A stretch of DNA of 64,000 nt from DASVWZ01 sp036392935 (GCA_036392935.1 DASVWZ010000322.1:1-64000); one strand, 5' to 3'. Numbered from the stretch's first letter, positions 6,428-16,726 are shown. A program made the numbers and translations. Notes: generated from the letters alone by a model not told the origin.

Positions 6428-9328
6428 GTGATCGGCGAAACCATCTCACACTACCGCATCGTCGAAAAGATCGGCGGCGGCGGCATGGGCGTGGTTTATA
6501 AGGCGGAGGACACGCGTCTTCACCGTTTTGTGGCGCTAAAGTTTCTACCCGAAGATGTTGCCGGCGACCCGCAGACCCTGATCCGTTTTCAACGCGAAGC
6601 CGAGGCTGCTTCTGCCCTGAACCATCCCAACATCTGCACCATTTACGACATCGGCGAACAGGATGGGCGTGCGTTCATCGCCATGGAGTTTCTCGATGGC
6701 GTGACCCTGAAGCACCGCATTGCCGGCCAGTTCATGGATGTGGAGACTCTGCTCTCTCTCGCCGTCGAGATCGCCGACGGACTGGATGCCGCCCACTCGA
6801 AGGGGATCATTCACCGCGACATCAAACCGACAAACATTTTCGTCACCGAACGCGGGCACGCGAAGATTCTCGACTTTGGCCTGGCCAAGATCGATGTCAC
6901 GCGCAGGCGCATCGAGAGCGGATCCGGTTCCGGTCCAGACGATCCCACGCTGGAAGACAAGGAACTGACCACGGATCGCAGCACCATGGGCACGGTCACA
7001 TTCATGTCTCCCGAGCAGGTTGCGGGTCAGCCTCTGGACGCGCGCACCGACCTGTTCTCTTTCGGGGCCGTCCTTTATGAAATGGCAACCGGCAAGGTGG
7101 CATTCGAAAGGCCGACGCTGGGAGCAACGTTCGCCGCCATCATGCACGAAGAGGTTGTGAGCCCGGCGCAGTGGAATGGTCAAGTTCCGCCAGCGCTCGA
7201 GCGGATCATCAAGAAAACGTTGCAGAAGAACCCCGAGCTACGTTATCAGCACGCTTCCGAACTCCGCGCCGACCTGCAGGGGCTGAAGCGAGAGACTGAA
7301 AGTGGAAATATCGGGCGGCAAATATCCGGCGTTAGCCTTTCGCCGCAACCCTCCGCCAAAGCAAAGCCGGGAAAGCTATTCTGGGCGATGGCAATGCTTT
7401 TGGTGATTGCCGCAGTCACGGGGGGCGCGTTCTATTTCTCGCACCGGCAAGCCAGGGGGCTGACGGAAAAAGATGTCATCGTCCTGGCTGACTTCACCAA
7501 CACCACCGGGGATGCGGTCTTCGACGATACGCTTAAAACCGCGCTCAGTGTTTCACTGAAGCAATCTCCGTTTCTTAATATTCTTCCGGAAAGCGATGTT
7601 GCCAAGCTGCTGAAGGAGATGACCCGGCCGCCGGGCACCAAGCTCACGCCCGATCTTGCCCGCGAACTGTGCCAGCGCGCCGGGAGCAAAGCCTATGTAG
7701 CCGGTTCGGTGAGCACGCTCGGCACTGAGTTCGTGCTGGGCTTGAAAGCCGTTAACTGCAGCAATGGCGATACTCTGGCCCAGGAACAGGCGACGGCCGC
7801 CAGCAAAGAAAAAGTGCTGGAATCGCTGGGCCTGGCCGCCTCCAAATTGCGCGGCGAGCTGGGGGAATCGCTGGCCACGGTGCAGAAGTTCGACGTCCCG
7901 CTGGAGGAAGCCACCACGCCTTCGCTGGAAGCGCTGAAAGCGTATACCCTCGGCGAAAAAATGGACAGAGAAAAAGGGCCAGCTGCCGCGATCCCGTATC
8001 ATCAACGCGCCATCGAGCTGGATCCGAATTTTGCCATGTCGTACCGGCTGCTGGGCGGATACTACAATGCTCTCGGCCAGTTGGGCCGCGGCATTGGCTA
8101 TTACACTCGCGCGTTTCAATTGCGCGATCATGCCAGCGAAGTGGAAAGGCTCTCGATCGACGCGGCGTACTATCGCAACGTCACCGGCGAGCTGGACAAG
8201 GCTGCCCGCACGTATCAGTTGCAAATCGACAGTTATCCGCGCTCCGCCAATGCATACAACAATCTCGGCCTCGCCTGGGCACTGCAGGGGCAATACGAGA
8301 AGGCCGTCCAGCTGACCCGCCAGGCCATCACCATTCAATCGGACAACGCGACCTACTACGAGAATCTGACCACTTACACGAATGCTTTGTCGCGTTTCGA
8401 TGAAACCCGCCAGGTCTTTCATGATGCACAGGCGAAAAAGCTCGATGGCCCGACTATGCGTTCCAATCTCTACGATGTCGCGTTCTTTAACTCGGATTCC
8501 GCTGGCATGGCCGAGCAATTGCATTGGTTCGCCGAACATGACGACTATCAGAGCCAGGGGGTCTCGCTTGCTTCTGACACCGAAGCTTATGCCGGCCACG
8601 TCAAGAAGGCTCGCGAACTGAATCGTGAGTCGGTGAACTCCTCGATTAAAAGCGATGACAAGGAGAGCGCCGCCATCAACCTGGCCAGCTTTGCCCTGCA
8701 GCGGGCCGCGTACGGAGATCCCGGCGAAGCGCGCAAGCTGGCTGAGGAAGCATTGAAACTCGATCCGTCGAGCCCGGGAACCATGATCGAGGCTGCGCTC
8801 ACGTATGCCATGCAGGGTGACAAAAACCGTTCCGAACCGATTGCCCAGGAGCTAGCCCGGCAGTATCCGCTCGGCACGCAGATGCAGGCTATCTGGCTGC
8901 CCACGATTCAGGGTCTGCAGGCGCTTGCCGCCAGCAATGCCGCCCGCAGTTTGAGCGAACTGCACCCCGGTTCAGACATTGAGCTGGGGCTCATTCCATT
9001 CAGTAGCAACACCTCCTGCCTCGTGTCGATCTATGCGCGCGGTCAGGCGTATCTCGCCGCCGGCCAGGGCAACGCCGCCGCAAGCGAGTTCCACAGGATC
9101 CTTGATCACCCCGGCATCGCCGGGAACTGTTGGACGGGAGCCTTGGCGCATGTGCGTTTGGCCCAGGCATACGCCCTGCAAGCGCGGACTTCGAAAAGTG
9201 TGGACGCTGATGCTGCCCGGGTTCGCGCTCTCTCCGCTTACAAAGACTTTCTGGCGCTGTGGAAAGATGCCGATCCAGAGATTCCCATACTGAAGGAAGC
9301 CAAAGCCGAGTACGCGAAGCTGCAATAG
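6428..9328 (+). CDS. Membrane Ser/Thr protein kinase with TPR sensor (kinase 2, intact)
   Basis: About 966 residues. The kinase domain (about 1-280) has GGGGMGVVYKAED, VALKF near 36, HRDIKPTN near 129, DFGLAK near 149 and FMSPEQ. One transmembrane helix lies near 314-338. The outer part has the GDAVFDDTLK motif and a long run of TPR units to the C-terminus. I chose GTG 6428 over TTG 6422 because kinase 1 uses the same codon and the shared promoter ends just before it. It is a close paralogue of kinase 1 and keeps the complete C-terminus. Likely an external-signal receptor kinase; substrates are unknown. Confidence 0.9.
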   Translation: MIGETISHYRIVEKIGGGGMGVVYKAEDTRLHRFVALKFLPEDVAGDPQTLIRFQREAEAASALNHPNICTIYDIGEQDGRAFIAMEFLDGVTLKHRIAGQFMDVETLLSLAVEIADGLDAAHSKGIIHRDIKPTNIFVTERGHAKILDFGLAKIDVTRRRIESGSGSGPDDPTLEDKELTTDRSTMGTVTFMSPEQVAGQPLDARTDLFSFGAVLYEMATGKVAFERPTLGATFAAIMHEEVVSPAQWNGQVPPALERIIKKTLQKNPELRYQHASELRADLQGLKRETESGNIGRQISGVSLSPQPSAKAKPGKLFWAMAMLLVIAAVTGGAFYFSHRQARGLTEKDVIVLADFTNTTGDAVFDDTLKTALSVSLKQSPFLNILPESDVAKLLKEMTRPPGTKLTPDLARELCQRAGSKAYVAGSVSTLGTEFVLGLKAVNCSNGDTLAQEQATAASKEKVLESLGLAASKLRGELGESLATVQKFDVPLEEATTPSLEALKAYTLGEKMDREKGPAAAIPYHQRAIELDPNFAMSYRLLGGYYNALGQLGRGIGYYTRAFQLRDHASEVERLSIDAAYYRNVTGELDKAARTYQLQIDSYPRSANAYNNLGLAWALQGQYEKAVQLTRQAITIQSDNATYYENLTTYTNALSRFDETRQVFHDAQAKKLDGPTMRSNLYDVAFFNSDSAGMAEQLHWFAEHDDYQSQGVSLASDTEAYAGHVKKARELNRESVNSSIKSDDKESAAINLASFALQRAAYGDPGEARKLAEEALKLDPSSPGTMIEAALTYAMQGDKNRSEPIAQELARQYPLGTQMQAIWLPTIQGLQALAASNAARSLSELHPGSDIELGLIPFSSNTSCLVSIYARGQAYLAAGQGNAAASEFHRILDHPGIAGNCWTGALAHVRLAQAYALQARTSKSVDADAARVRALSAYKDFLALWKDADPEIPILKEAKAEYAKLQ

Positions 9329-9338
9329 TCAACGGAAG

Positions 9339-10961
9339 CTAGCGGGAGTTCTCGCAGGCATGCGCTGGCGCCAGCTCCAGGCGGTTGCGTCCCATCTGCT
9401 TGGCGCGGTAGAGAGCGGAGTCGGCTCGACTGATCAAGGCGCTCACGTCGTTGGGCTCTTCATCGCTGGTGGCGGCTCCAACGCTGACGGTGATGCTCAC
9501 CCCATGAACGATCGGAGCACCGGCGATCGTGGCGCGAATGCGCTCACCCAATTCAATTGCGCCGGGCCGGTCGCAGCGCGGTGCGATTACGAGAAATTCT
9601 TCGCCACCAAAGCGGCCGATCACGTCGGTAGCGCGCAAGACAACCTGAATTTTCTTGACCGTGGCTTGAAGTACCTGGTCGCCAACCAGATGGCCGTGGG
9701 TGTCATTGACGGCTTTGAAGTGGTCGAGATCGATGACCAGAACGGCAAAAACCTCAAGGGAACGCATGAAGCGCGCGAACTCGCGGTGCAGGACTTCGTC
9801 GAGACCGGCACGATTCAAGACATGGGTGAGGTGATCGTGCTTGGCTGCCAAATGTGCGAGTTCGAGATCCTTTTCAATGCGCTGGCGCTCGCGCAGCGCG
9901 CGTTCCATGACGTTGATGGCGGCGCGCAGGTTACCCAGTTCATGCTCATCGGCGATGGTGAGCGGGACATGTTCGAGGTTGCCCTGCGAGATTTCCAGCG
10001 CTCGAAGGCGAGTTTCTTCAAGCGGGCGTCTGACTCGCCGGTCGAACACATAGAATTGCGACGCGCCGAGGGCCAGGGCAAGCAAGAAGCCGATGCCGCA
10101 GATGGCCAAATTGGCCTTGCGGACGAGCGCATCGACATCAGATTCGGGAAAGGCGGCGACGATTCGATAGTGCCAGGGCACGAAAGGTCGAACCTGACAC
10201 ACCCATCCTTGCCGGCAACCATTCCGTGTGAGTTCCCGCACTTCGCGGTCTGAAGCGGATTCCGTCCGGCCTACGACCTGGTATTGATCATCCAGCAACG
10301 CAACGAAGCCGTGTTCGAGAATTCGCGGCCTGCCTACAGCGTCGGCGATCGAGGGGAGCGAAACCAGAGGGAATCCGACGAAGATCGCTCCGCGGATGGA
10401 ACCATCTCGTTTGTCGGCGACCGGCTCGTAGGTGGTTATGTAGGCCTGATGCAGGATCACAACCGCTCCGTGGAAGCTCTGGCTCGTAGACAGTGGTCCG
10501 TAGGCGGCAGATGATTTCTCAAGGTTGGTTCCGATTGCGTATTCGCCGTCCCGATCGGGAATGGTGGTGGCCAAGCGCACAAAGTCGGCGTCCTTGCGGC
10601 CGAAGATGGTAGCGCGAGCGCCGGTCATGAGTTGTATTCGGTTGACGAGCTGTTGCAACTCCGGTTGGCTGTGGTGGGTGAAGTCCGCCGGGACTTGGTC
10701 GCGGAGGAGATTGAGTGCAGTTTGCAGCCGAGCCTGGCTTAGGTCCTCGATAGTACCCAGATGCGAGCTGAGTTCCGAAACCGAATCCTCCATATCGGCG
10801 TTTGCCTGTTCGCGAATGGCTCGTTCGATCAACCAGGAGGATGCAATCAGACAACCTACGACCGACACCACGAGCAGCGTGATCCCCGGCCCCAGAATTG
10901 CGTAGGCGAGGGTTTTTGGCAGGCGCGGGGTAAGACTGGTGATGGGCTGGTCTGTGCTCAT
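9339..10961 (-). CDS. Membrane diguanylate cyclase with Cache sensor, HAMP and GGDEF
   Basis: 540 residues. Transmembrane helices lie near 18-46 and 283-307 and enclose a periplasmic Cache-type sensor region of about 235 residues. A HAMP linker follows, then a GGDEF domain. The active site reads GGEEF (452-456), and RATD (443-446) sits five residues before it, the standard inhibitory I-site. It should therefore make cyclic di-GMP from GTP and be feedback-inhibited by it. It is convergent with kinase 2, with ten bases between the stops, and transcribed alone. Confidence 0.9.
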   Translation of the reverse strand: MSTDQPITSLTPRLPKTLAYAILGPGITLLVVSVVGCLIASSWLIERAIREQANADMEDSVSELSSHLGTIEDLSQARLQTALNLLRDQVPADFTHHSQPELQQLVNRIQLMTGARATIFGRKDADFVRLATTIPDRDGEYAIGTNLEKSSAAYGPLSTSQSFHGAVVILHQAYITTYEPVADKRDGSIRGAIFVGFPLVSLPSIADAVGRPRILEHGFVALLDDQYQVVGRTESASDREVRELTRNGCRQGWVCQVRPFVPWHYRIVAAFPESDVDALVRKANLAICGIGFLLALALGASQFYVFDRRVRRPLEETRLRALEISQGNLEHVPLTIADEHELGNLRAAINVMERALRERQRIEKDLELAHLAAKHDHLTHVLNRAGLDEVLHREFARFMRSLEVFAVLVIDLDHFKAVNDTHGHLVGDQVLQATVKKIQVVLRATDVIGRFGGEEFLVIAPRCDRPGAIELGERIRATIAGAPIVHGVSITVSVGAATSDEEPNDVSALISRADSALYRAKQMGRNRLELAPAHACENSR

Positions 10962-11210
10962 TGCGGGCGATGGACGAATTGAGGCTGTAGGTTTTATCGG
11001 CCGGTCTGGATGGGTTAATCAGGAGACGATAGTCACCGGAGGCGTGCGGTTGAAATGAGGGGCTCGGGGGATAAAACATTAGGGCAAAGCGTTCCGATTT
11101 GGGACGAAAACCGGAAAGGCGCTGTCTTTCCCGCCAGCTCACATTTGGGCCGCCAGCTCTTTGCGCGCTGAGATCCCTCGCAAAAGACGCTCGGGCCGGT
11201 TCAACTGCAG

Positions 11211-11780
11211 CTATGTTTTGTTGAGATCGTCGTCCTTGTAGTACTTAGTGCCTTGCAACGTAACCTGTAGCGCAAGACCATTCTTGGTCATCTGGTAGAC
11301 CCAGACGCCGGGGGAAACTTCAACCGCTCCCGAATAGGCGCCGCCCTTGTCGCCAGCCTTGGCGGCGGCATCGGTTTGTGCGGAGCCTGACCAACCTGAG
11401 TTGAGAAACTCAGATAAAGCCTTGTCGTTCTCGAACACGAAGACCACTCGATAGTCCTTTATGCCGAGGCCCAAACCGGCGCCGGCTGAGAGCATCTTCA
11501 TGAAGGTCTCCTGTTTAGTTTGAGAGTTGACCGCCATGCCCGCGCCGCGCGCTGTGCTCAGCAGGAACAGATTTGTTCCCATGTTGTTAAAAACCGCGTA
11601 TCCCGCCGATTTTTCAATCGCCTCCTTAGCGGAGGGCTGCACCTTGTACAGGTCTTTTAATGTTTGGGCGGCCATTTTTCGGGTCTTGTCACGTTTCTTG
11701 TCGGGTGAATCGCCGGCGTTCGCTACACATGCGGCCAGGAGAATCACGGTAAGAATTGCCACGACGGTTCTGAACTTCAT
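11211..11780 (-). CDS. Secreted SYLF (Ysc84-like) lipid-binding domain protein
   Basis: 189 residues from ATG 11780, preceded by GGAG eight bases upstream. The longer frame to 11825 lacks this. The N-terminus is a signal sequence ending LLAAC, which fits a lipoprotein cut before the cysteine. A type I cut after ANA is also possible. The mature part shows SAGYAVFNNMGTN, ARGAGMAV and AGLGLGIKDYRVVFVF, typical of the SYLF fold that binds phosphoinositides in eukaryotes. Its bacterial role is unclear. It lies 49 bases downstream of mltF on the same strand, so the two may be co-transcribed. Confidence 0.85.
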   Translation of the reverse strand: MKFRTVVAILTVILLAACVANAGDSPDKKRDKTRKMAAQTLKDLYKVQPSAKEAIEKSAGYAVFNNMGTNLFLLSTARGAGMAVNSQTKQETFMKMLSAGAGLGLGIKDYRVVFVFENDKALSEFLNSGWSGSAQTDAAAKAGDKGGAYSGAVEVSPGVWVYQMTKNGLALQVTLQGTKYYKDDDLNKT

Positions 11781-11829
11781 TGGCGGTCTCCGCATCACTG
11801 TACCTCGGTTAAAGAATTGCCACATCGTG

Positions 11830-13383
11830 TCAGTTGGTTTGATTAGCCGCCGATTGCGATGCGCTCGGCTTCTCTTGTTTCTCTTCGAGAGTCAGCTTAT
11901 AAGCGACGTAATATTTGTAGATATTGCTGACATACGTGACCGTTTCCTGACCCACTTCTTTAGCTACTTCCAATTCGACATTACCGAACCACTTGTTCTC
12001 GTCAAGACCGTCGTCCTTGGCTTTATTGCGAAGGCGAACTATGCGGTTCGGGCCCGCATTGTAACTGGCAAATGTGAATAGCGTTTTGTTCAGGGCATCG
12101 ATGCCGGGATCAGTAAAATATGTGTCAGCGATGTTACGCATCATCTTCACGCCGGCATGAATGTTCGCATCGGCGTCGCTCACATTTGGAATGTCAATGG
12201 GGTTAGCAGCTGCGAGCTTTGGCATCACTTGCATAATGCCGACCGCCCCCACACGGCTTTTCGTATTCTGATCCAGCAACGACTCCTGATACCCCTGTGC
12301 AGCCAACATCAGGTAGTCAAAGTTGTACTCACCCGCATATTTCTTGAAATACTGAACATATTCGTCAAACTTCTGTAATTCTTCTTTTGAGCTTGAGTTC
12401 TTAATCCACTTGGTATTTTGCAGATAACGACGCAGTAGCGTATTACCGAAAGCTGTCCCGACGCCGTGAGTTTCGACGAATTCGTCCACCAATTGCTTGA
12501 ACTGGGGATTGTTCTTGCGCATCACCCATGCTTTATCGACGCCGCTGGCGACCACCAATTCCGGATGAGGTTTGAGGTTCGGCAACACCTGAGACCACAG
12601 ATCGGCACGGCCTTTGGCTGTCACCGTTGCCGGAATTAGACCGGCATTGACCATCTCGATCAGATCGTCGTCAGCAAGATTCGTGTCGGCGGCTTTGATG
12701 TCCAGTGGTGGTTTGCCTGCCTTCTGTTGAGCATCACTTACCCTCTTGAGATTGTCGTAGTAAGTTGTTATGGGATTGACATAGATTGCCTTCGTTCCCA
12801 TCTCATCAAAGCTGGACACGTTAGCCAACGCTGATCCAGTGACCACGATCTGGGGAACATTTTTCTGAATGGGAACAGAAAATGCGACCCGCTGCTCACG
12901 CTCGGGGGTTATTACCACTCCAGCGCCGATAATGTCGCCCAATCCCTGTGTCAGAGCGGCTTCAAGCTGATCGGGCCGCATGGGCAGAAATACTACCTTC
13001 ACCGGCAGTTTGCCCGTCTTCTGCTTTTGATTGACGAACTTCTCAAACTCCTGAAACGCCTCAAATTGAATGCCCTGAGGCTTACCTTGTTGATAGAAAA
13101 AGCTGATTGGGTTAACTAGGACCAATACCCGGATAGCGCGATCTTTCACCATCTCGTCAAGATCGCCGGTCCGCTTGCCGAAACCCGTTGGCAGAACCAA
13201 GGTCCCCTGTGGCGAGCCTGCGTTTTCATCGGGGACCAAGGACGCGGAGGGTTGAGCTTCCGGCGCGCTACTCTCCGACGTTGTGGGGGGCGTCTGTTTC
13301 TTGCTACAGCTCGTAAACATACCCAATACAACGGAAATCGTAATGAGGATCAACCCGCGCGTGACCGATCTCCGTCCGACCAT
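11830..13383 (-). CDS. mltF: MltF-type membrane-bound lytic murein transglycosylase
   Basis: 517 residues. A lipoprotein signal (LGMFTSC) is followed by a proline/serine-rich linker, a family-3 solute-binding-like module (about 75-315) and a C-terminal SLT domain. The catalytic glutamate is in QGYQES (about E367), with VGAVGIMQVMP and ASYNAGPNRI downstream. The enzyme cleaves glycan strands of peptidoglycan in the periplasm to form 1,6-anhydro ends. The layout matches E. coli MltF. It is followed by the SYLF gene. Confidence 0.9.
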   Translation of the reverse strand: MVGRRSVTRGLILITISVVLGMFTSCSKKQTPPTTSESSAPEAQPSASLVPDENAGSPQGTLVLPTGFGKRTGDLDEMVKDRAIRVLVLVNPISFFYQQGKPQGIQFEAFQEFEKFVNQKQKTGKLPVKVVFLPMRPDQLEAALTQGLGDIIGAGVVITPEREQRVAFSVPIQKNVPQIVVTGSALANVSSFDEMGTKAIYVNPITTYYDNLKRVSDAQQKAGKPPLDIKAADTNLADDDLIEMVNAGLIPATVTAKGRADLWSQVLPNLKPHPELVVASGVDKAWVMRKNNPQFKQLVDEFVETHGVGTAFGNTLLRRYLQNTKWIKNSSSKEELQKFDEYVQYFKKYAGEYNFDYLMLAAQGYQESLLDQNTKSRVGAVGIMQVMPKLAAANPIDIPNVSDADANIHAGVKMMRNIADTYFTDPGIDALNKTLFTFASYNAGPNRIVRLRNKAKDDGLDENKWFGNVELEVAKEVGQETVTYVSNIYKYYVAYKLTLEEKQEKPSASQSAANQTN

Positions 13384-13498
13384 TGTGGTTGCCCCGAGAT
13401 TATGAATGTGCCGCGCGGACTAACTTGCTCCTTGGTCGGCCCAGATTGCACCTGTCACCTTTGACAGGCTTGTAATGGAGCTGCCGCGGCTCGATGCC

Positions 13499-14998
13499 TC
13501 AAGGGCGGTTTGCGGCGTGAACAGCAGGAATCTGAACGGCAGCGGATGACTCTGAAGTCAAATCCACGGAGCGGAGGGCGGCGCGTTCGGCTGCGGTGCG
13601 GTGCTCGGCTTTGACCGAAATCATGGCCAAATCGAAAGCAGCATAGATTACGTTAGCGCGCAGAAGATCGCTGCGTACGATCAGGATTTCTTTCCGAACA
13701 AAACGGGTGAATCTGGAACCGGGCCGGAAGCGCGGTGAATCTTTGACTTCCCTGCTGGTGTCGCATGGTTTCAGTGCGATGACCAGAACGTTGCCGTCGG
13801 TGCGCAAGACCTCGCGAGTAGCGTTGATGACGGCATGCCTGGCATCGGTTTTTTCCACCAGCCCGGCGGAGGCAACGCAGCCGGCTGCGTCGAAATCGCG
13901 CAGGATCACTTCGCGTTCCTCGTCCAAATCGGGTGAGACGTGATGCATGAATCCCTTTTGCTTGACTGACAGGCTCGCGCCGGTCTCACGCACGGCGGCG
14001 CCGACCCACACCGGGCCTTCCTGCGGTTCTGAGTTAACTGCCCAAATGCGAACGTGGTCACGTTTTTCGTAGCTGTCCAAGCCCTTTTCCAACATCAGAT
14101 CGGGAGTACGGCCGTTCAAGGTCTGCCGCGACATGGGGGCGGTCGAATAGTTGCTGTTGGTGAGAAAAGAGTCGAATTGATGTAGTACGGTATGGCGGGA
14201 AAGAGTATCGCTGTGTTTCCAGCGAGCGGCAGTGAACGATTGCTCCAGCAGTTCGCGGGAGCCTACGAATGCCACATCGATGATGTCCGCTTCCCGGGAA
14301 TTTTTGTCGAGGGTGCGAGCGGGTAGCTCATTCAAAGTGACGGACAACATCCGGCTTTCGTCGCTGTTAAGCGTGGGCAATGGCTCGGGTTCAACGTATC
14401 CCTCGGGGAGTGGGACATCGTCTTTTAAAACCACTCGAAAGTCGGTTCCGGCGGGCAGGTAAATCTCGGGCTCGGGAAATATGGGAAAGAGGAGTTTGAA
14501 GCCCATTAAGAATGGATCGGGATATAGATTCCAGGAGGGCAGATTTTTCAACCGGCTGCTGATCTCGCCCTGAGGGGTTTCGGTGCCACGAATACCGTGG
14601 ATGACGCCTTTTTTGGTGGTTTCGCGCGCGTTCTCGACAAGCTGAACTTCTCCATGAATCGGCAGCGCGGGATTGCCGGCCGGCATGATTTGCGAGAATT
14701 CGATCTGCAAGCTGGCGGTTTCGTGCACGAGACCCAAACCGACGCGATGCACCGCAATCACGGTTCCAACGACGGGAGTGTTTATGGGCAGGATTGGATC
14801 GCCGTTACAGTAGGGAGACTCCAGAACAATTCCCCGCACCGTGGCACCTTTTTTGGCGTTGTAGGAGGAGACTGGCTGGACGAGTCGAACCTCAAAGATT
14901 GTTCCGGACGGGATCTGTGAGCAGGCAAATGCTTGTGGAACGGCAATGAGGATCAGAAGAATGAGAGTCGATCGCACCAATCGCATGGACAAAAACAT
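13499..14998 (-). CDS. Secreted protein with LssY C-terminal domain
   Basis: About 499 residues from ATG 14998, chosen because a signal peptide (hydrophobic run ending PQAFA) follows directly. The 33 extra residues of the longer frame do not look like a leader. ATG 14986 is also possible. The first half has SGTIFEVRLVQPVSSYNAKKGA, suggesting a beta-rich fold. The second half carries the LssY_C pattern: VAFVGSRELLEQSFTAA, LEKG followed by HVRIW, VWVGAA and a DLDEERE segment. LssY_C normally sits behind membrane domains in other proteins. Function is unknown. Confidence 0.7.
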   Translation of the reverse strand: MFLSMRLVRSTLILLILIAVPQAFACSQIPSGTIFEVRLVQPVSSYNAKKGATVRGIVLESPYCNGDPILPINTPVVGTVIAVHRVGLGLVHETASLQIEFSQIMPAGNPALPIHGEVQLVENARETTKKGVIHGIRGTETPQGEISSRLKNLPSWNLYPDPFLMGFKLLFPIFPEPEIYLPAGTDFRVVLKDDVPLPEGYVEPEPLPTLNSDESRMLSVTLNELPARTLDKNSREADIIDVAFVGSRELLEQSFTAARWKHSDTLSRHTVLHQFDSFLTNSNYSTAPMSRQTLNGRTPDLMLEKGLDSYEKRDHVRIWAVNSEPQEGPVWVGAAVRETGASLSVKQKGFMHHVSPDLDEEREVILRDFDAAGCVASAGLVEKTDARHAVINATREVLRTDGNVLVIALKPCDTSREVKDSPRFRPGSRFTRFVRKEILIVRSDLLRANVIYAAFDLAMISVKAEHRTAAERAALRSVDLTSESSAAVQIPAVHAANRP

Positions 14999-15148
14999 TC
15001 TCCAGATCAAGCCAGCCGGAAACCCGGCTGACTCCTTATTACGGTTTAGATGTGATTGTACCGGGAAAGCAACACAGTTCCACTTTTGTTCCCGCAAGGT
15101 AAACAGACGATAGTAATAACTCAGCTGACCCGACTTGCCGCCGCGCGG

Positions 15149-16726
15149 TCACCATGTACCGATGCGTAAAACCGCTCCCATGGAAACGCGGACGGCGTTC
15201 TGAGGCTGAACGGGGCCAACGTCGCCCATCCATGAGTGTGAATATTGAAGGTCGAGCACGCGCCAGGCAAAGGCGCGCGCCAGGATTACATCGAGTCCGC
15301 CGCCAAAACCCAGCTCTGGACCGTTAGTGGCGTATTCGACTGACCAATCGCTGCGCTTGGGATAATGCGGCAGGGTTCCATCCCCGTCGTTCCATTCTTT
15401 GAAAAGCTTTTTGCGCAGAGCAAGGTCGTCGACTTCGCGGGTAACCTTTCTGCCTCCAAACATGACCTGGAGGTATGGGGAAATGTGATGGGAAGCTTGC
15501 GGAGTCCAGCGAAAGCCTCCGCCGTAATACAGGGAGTCGCCGCTCTGGTTTGACGCCGGCCAGCCCATGATGAGGCATCCACTGACTTCCGCCAGAACCT
15601 GCCACTGCGGATCGATCCGGGATGCCCCGGAGCCGCCGCCACCGATGCAGCCTTTACTTCCTAGAAATTTTTCGTACAACGGGAAGGCGGTGAGTTCGAT
15701 GGGAGCGGCTTTGGGATAGTCGCGATGGAAATTGCCTTCAGCATAATTTTCCCGGCGAACATACTGGAAAGGCTTTTCGCCAGTTCTCTTGTATTCCGCC
15801 AGCAGTTGCTTTCGGAGCTGGAAGTTCTGCCCGAATACCCCGATGCGAGTTTCCCGGGTCCACGGAAGTTTGAAAGCCATCATGTTGGCAAAGGTGCGGC
15901 CAGGGTTCAGGAAACTGCGCGCCAGAATAATGAGGGCGCGATTCGCGGTGCGGTTTTCCAAACCCATAAGGAGATAGCGGTCGCAGGTGTCCTCGCCGAG
16001 CATGGACACGGTACCAAGAGTCGGGGTGTCGGTCAGGGTGATGAATCCCGGGGAGGCGTGCAACATGACGTTGCCGATTGAGGCTTCGCTGATGGGTCCG
16101 ATTTTCCATTGCGTGTGCCAAACCGCGGCGTAGGCAAGCGAGTGCAATAGACTGATGAAGTATTCGCGCCCGTCTCCCCACTGCACGGTGCGGTATTTGG
16201 GATCGTTCTGGCGTTCGATGAACCCGAACACCGAGCCTTCGATGGTATGGCCGACGTAGGGCGCCATGAACTTATCGCCATCGCTCCAGCCGCGAAGTTC
16301 GCCGACGGAATCCACATAGTCCTGGAACCAATGGCCGTTCAGGGCATCGCGAGTCCCAGCCTCGGTCCAGAGGTTATAGGTGTGCTGAATGCCGGTGAAC
16401 AATAAGGACTCCTGGGTGGCGATGCGCCATTTGAAATGGGTGTCGCTTGGCGGCTCACCCGCCGGTTGCGCGATGATCATCGCGTCTGGATCGACGAAAT
16501 AGTCCCTGGAGCGGGAAGACGAGTCATCAAATGAATAACGATCTGTGAGCTTGCTCGATGGGAAGGCGTATAAGTTTCTGGCAAAGCTGGCTTCGGATAT
16601 CGGTTCGGTCACGGGGACTGGTGCGGAATTGGGATTTGAGTCAGAGCCCTGCTGCGCCAGGGCGAGAGCCGTAGCAAAAGAGAAAAGAATGATTGCGCAA
16701 GTCCCTTTTAGTAATTGGAATTTCAT
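15149..16726 (-). CDS. Secreted protein of unknown function
   Basis: About 525 residues from ATG 16726, which is followed by a clear signal peptide ending ALALAQ. The mature protein has no motif I recognise. It is rich in aromatic and glycine residues, with patches such as GFIERQNDPKYRTVQWGDG and, near the end, a pattern LGFGGGLDVILARAFAW followed by alternating strands. That ending resembles an outer-membrane beta-barrel. It sits in a row of minus-strand envelope genes. Confidence 0.65.
   Translation of the reverse strand: MKFQLLKGTCAIILFSFATALALAQQGSDSNPNSAPVPVTEPISEASFARNLYAFPSSKLTDRYSFDDSSSRSRDYFVDPDAMIIAQPAGEPPSDTHFKWRIATQESLLFTGIQHTYNLWTEAGTRDALNGHWFQDYVDSVGELRGWSDGDKFMAPYVGHTIEGSVFGFIERQNDPKYRTVQWGDGREYFISLLHSLAYAAVWHTQWKIGPISEASIGNVMLHASPGFITLTDTPTLGTVSMLGEDTCDRYLLMGLENRTANRALIILARSFLNPGRTFANMMAFKLPWTRETRIGVFGQNFQLRKQLLAEYKRTGEKPFQYVRRENYAEGNFHRDYPKAAPIELTAFPLYEKFLGSKGCIGGGGSGASRIDPQWQVLAEVSGCLIMGWPASNQSGDSLYYGGGFRWTPQASHHISPYLQVMFGGRKVTREVDDLALRKKLFKEWNDGDGTLPHYPKRSDWSVEYATNGPELGFGGGLDVILARAFAWRVLDLQYSHSWMGDVGPVQPQNAVRVSMGAVLRIGTW

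Noticed and set aside
9360..10253. 297-codon plus-strand frame over the diguanylate cyclase gene
   Set aside because: No domain and it lies opposite the GGDEF coding region.
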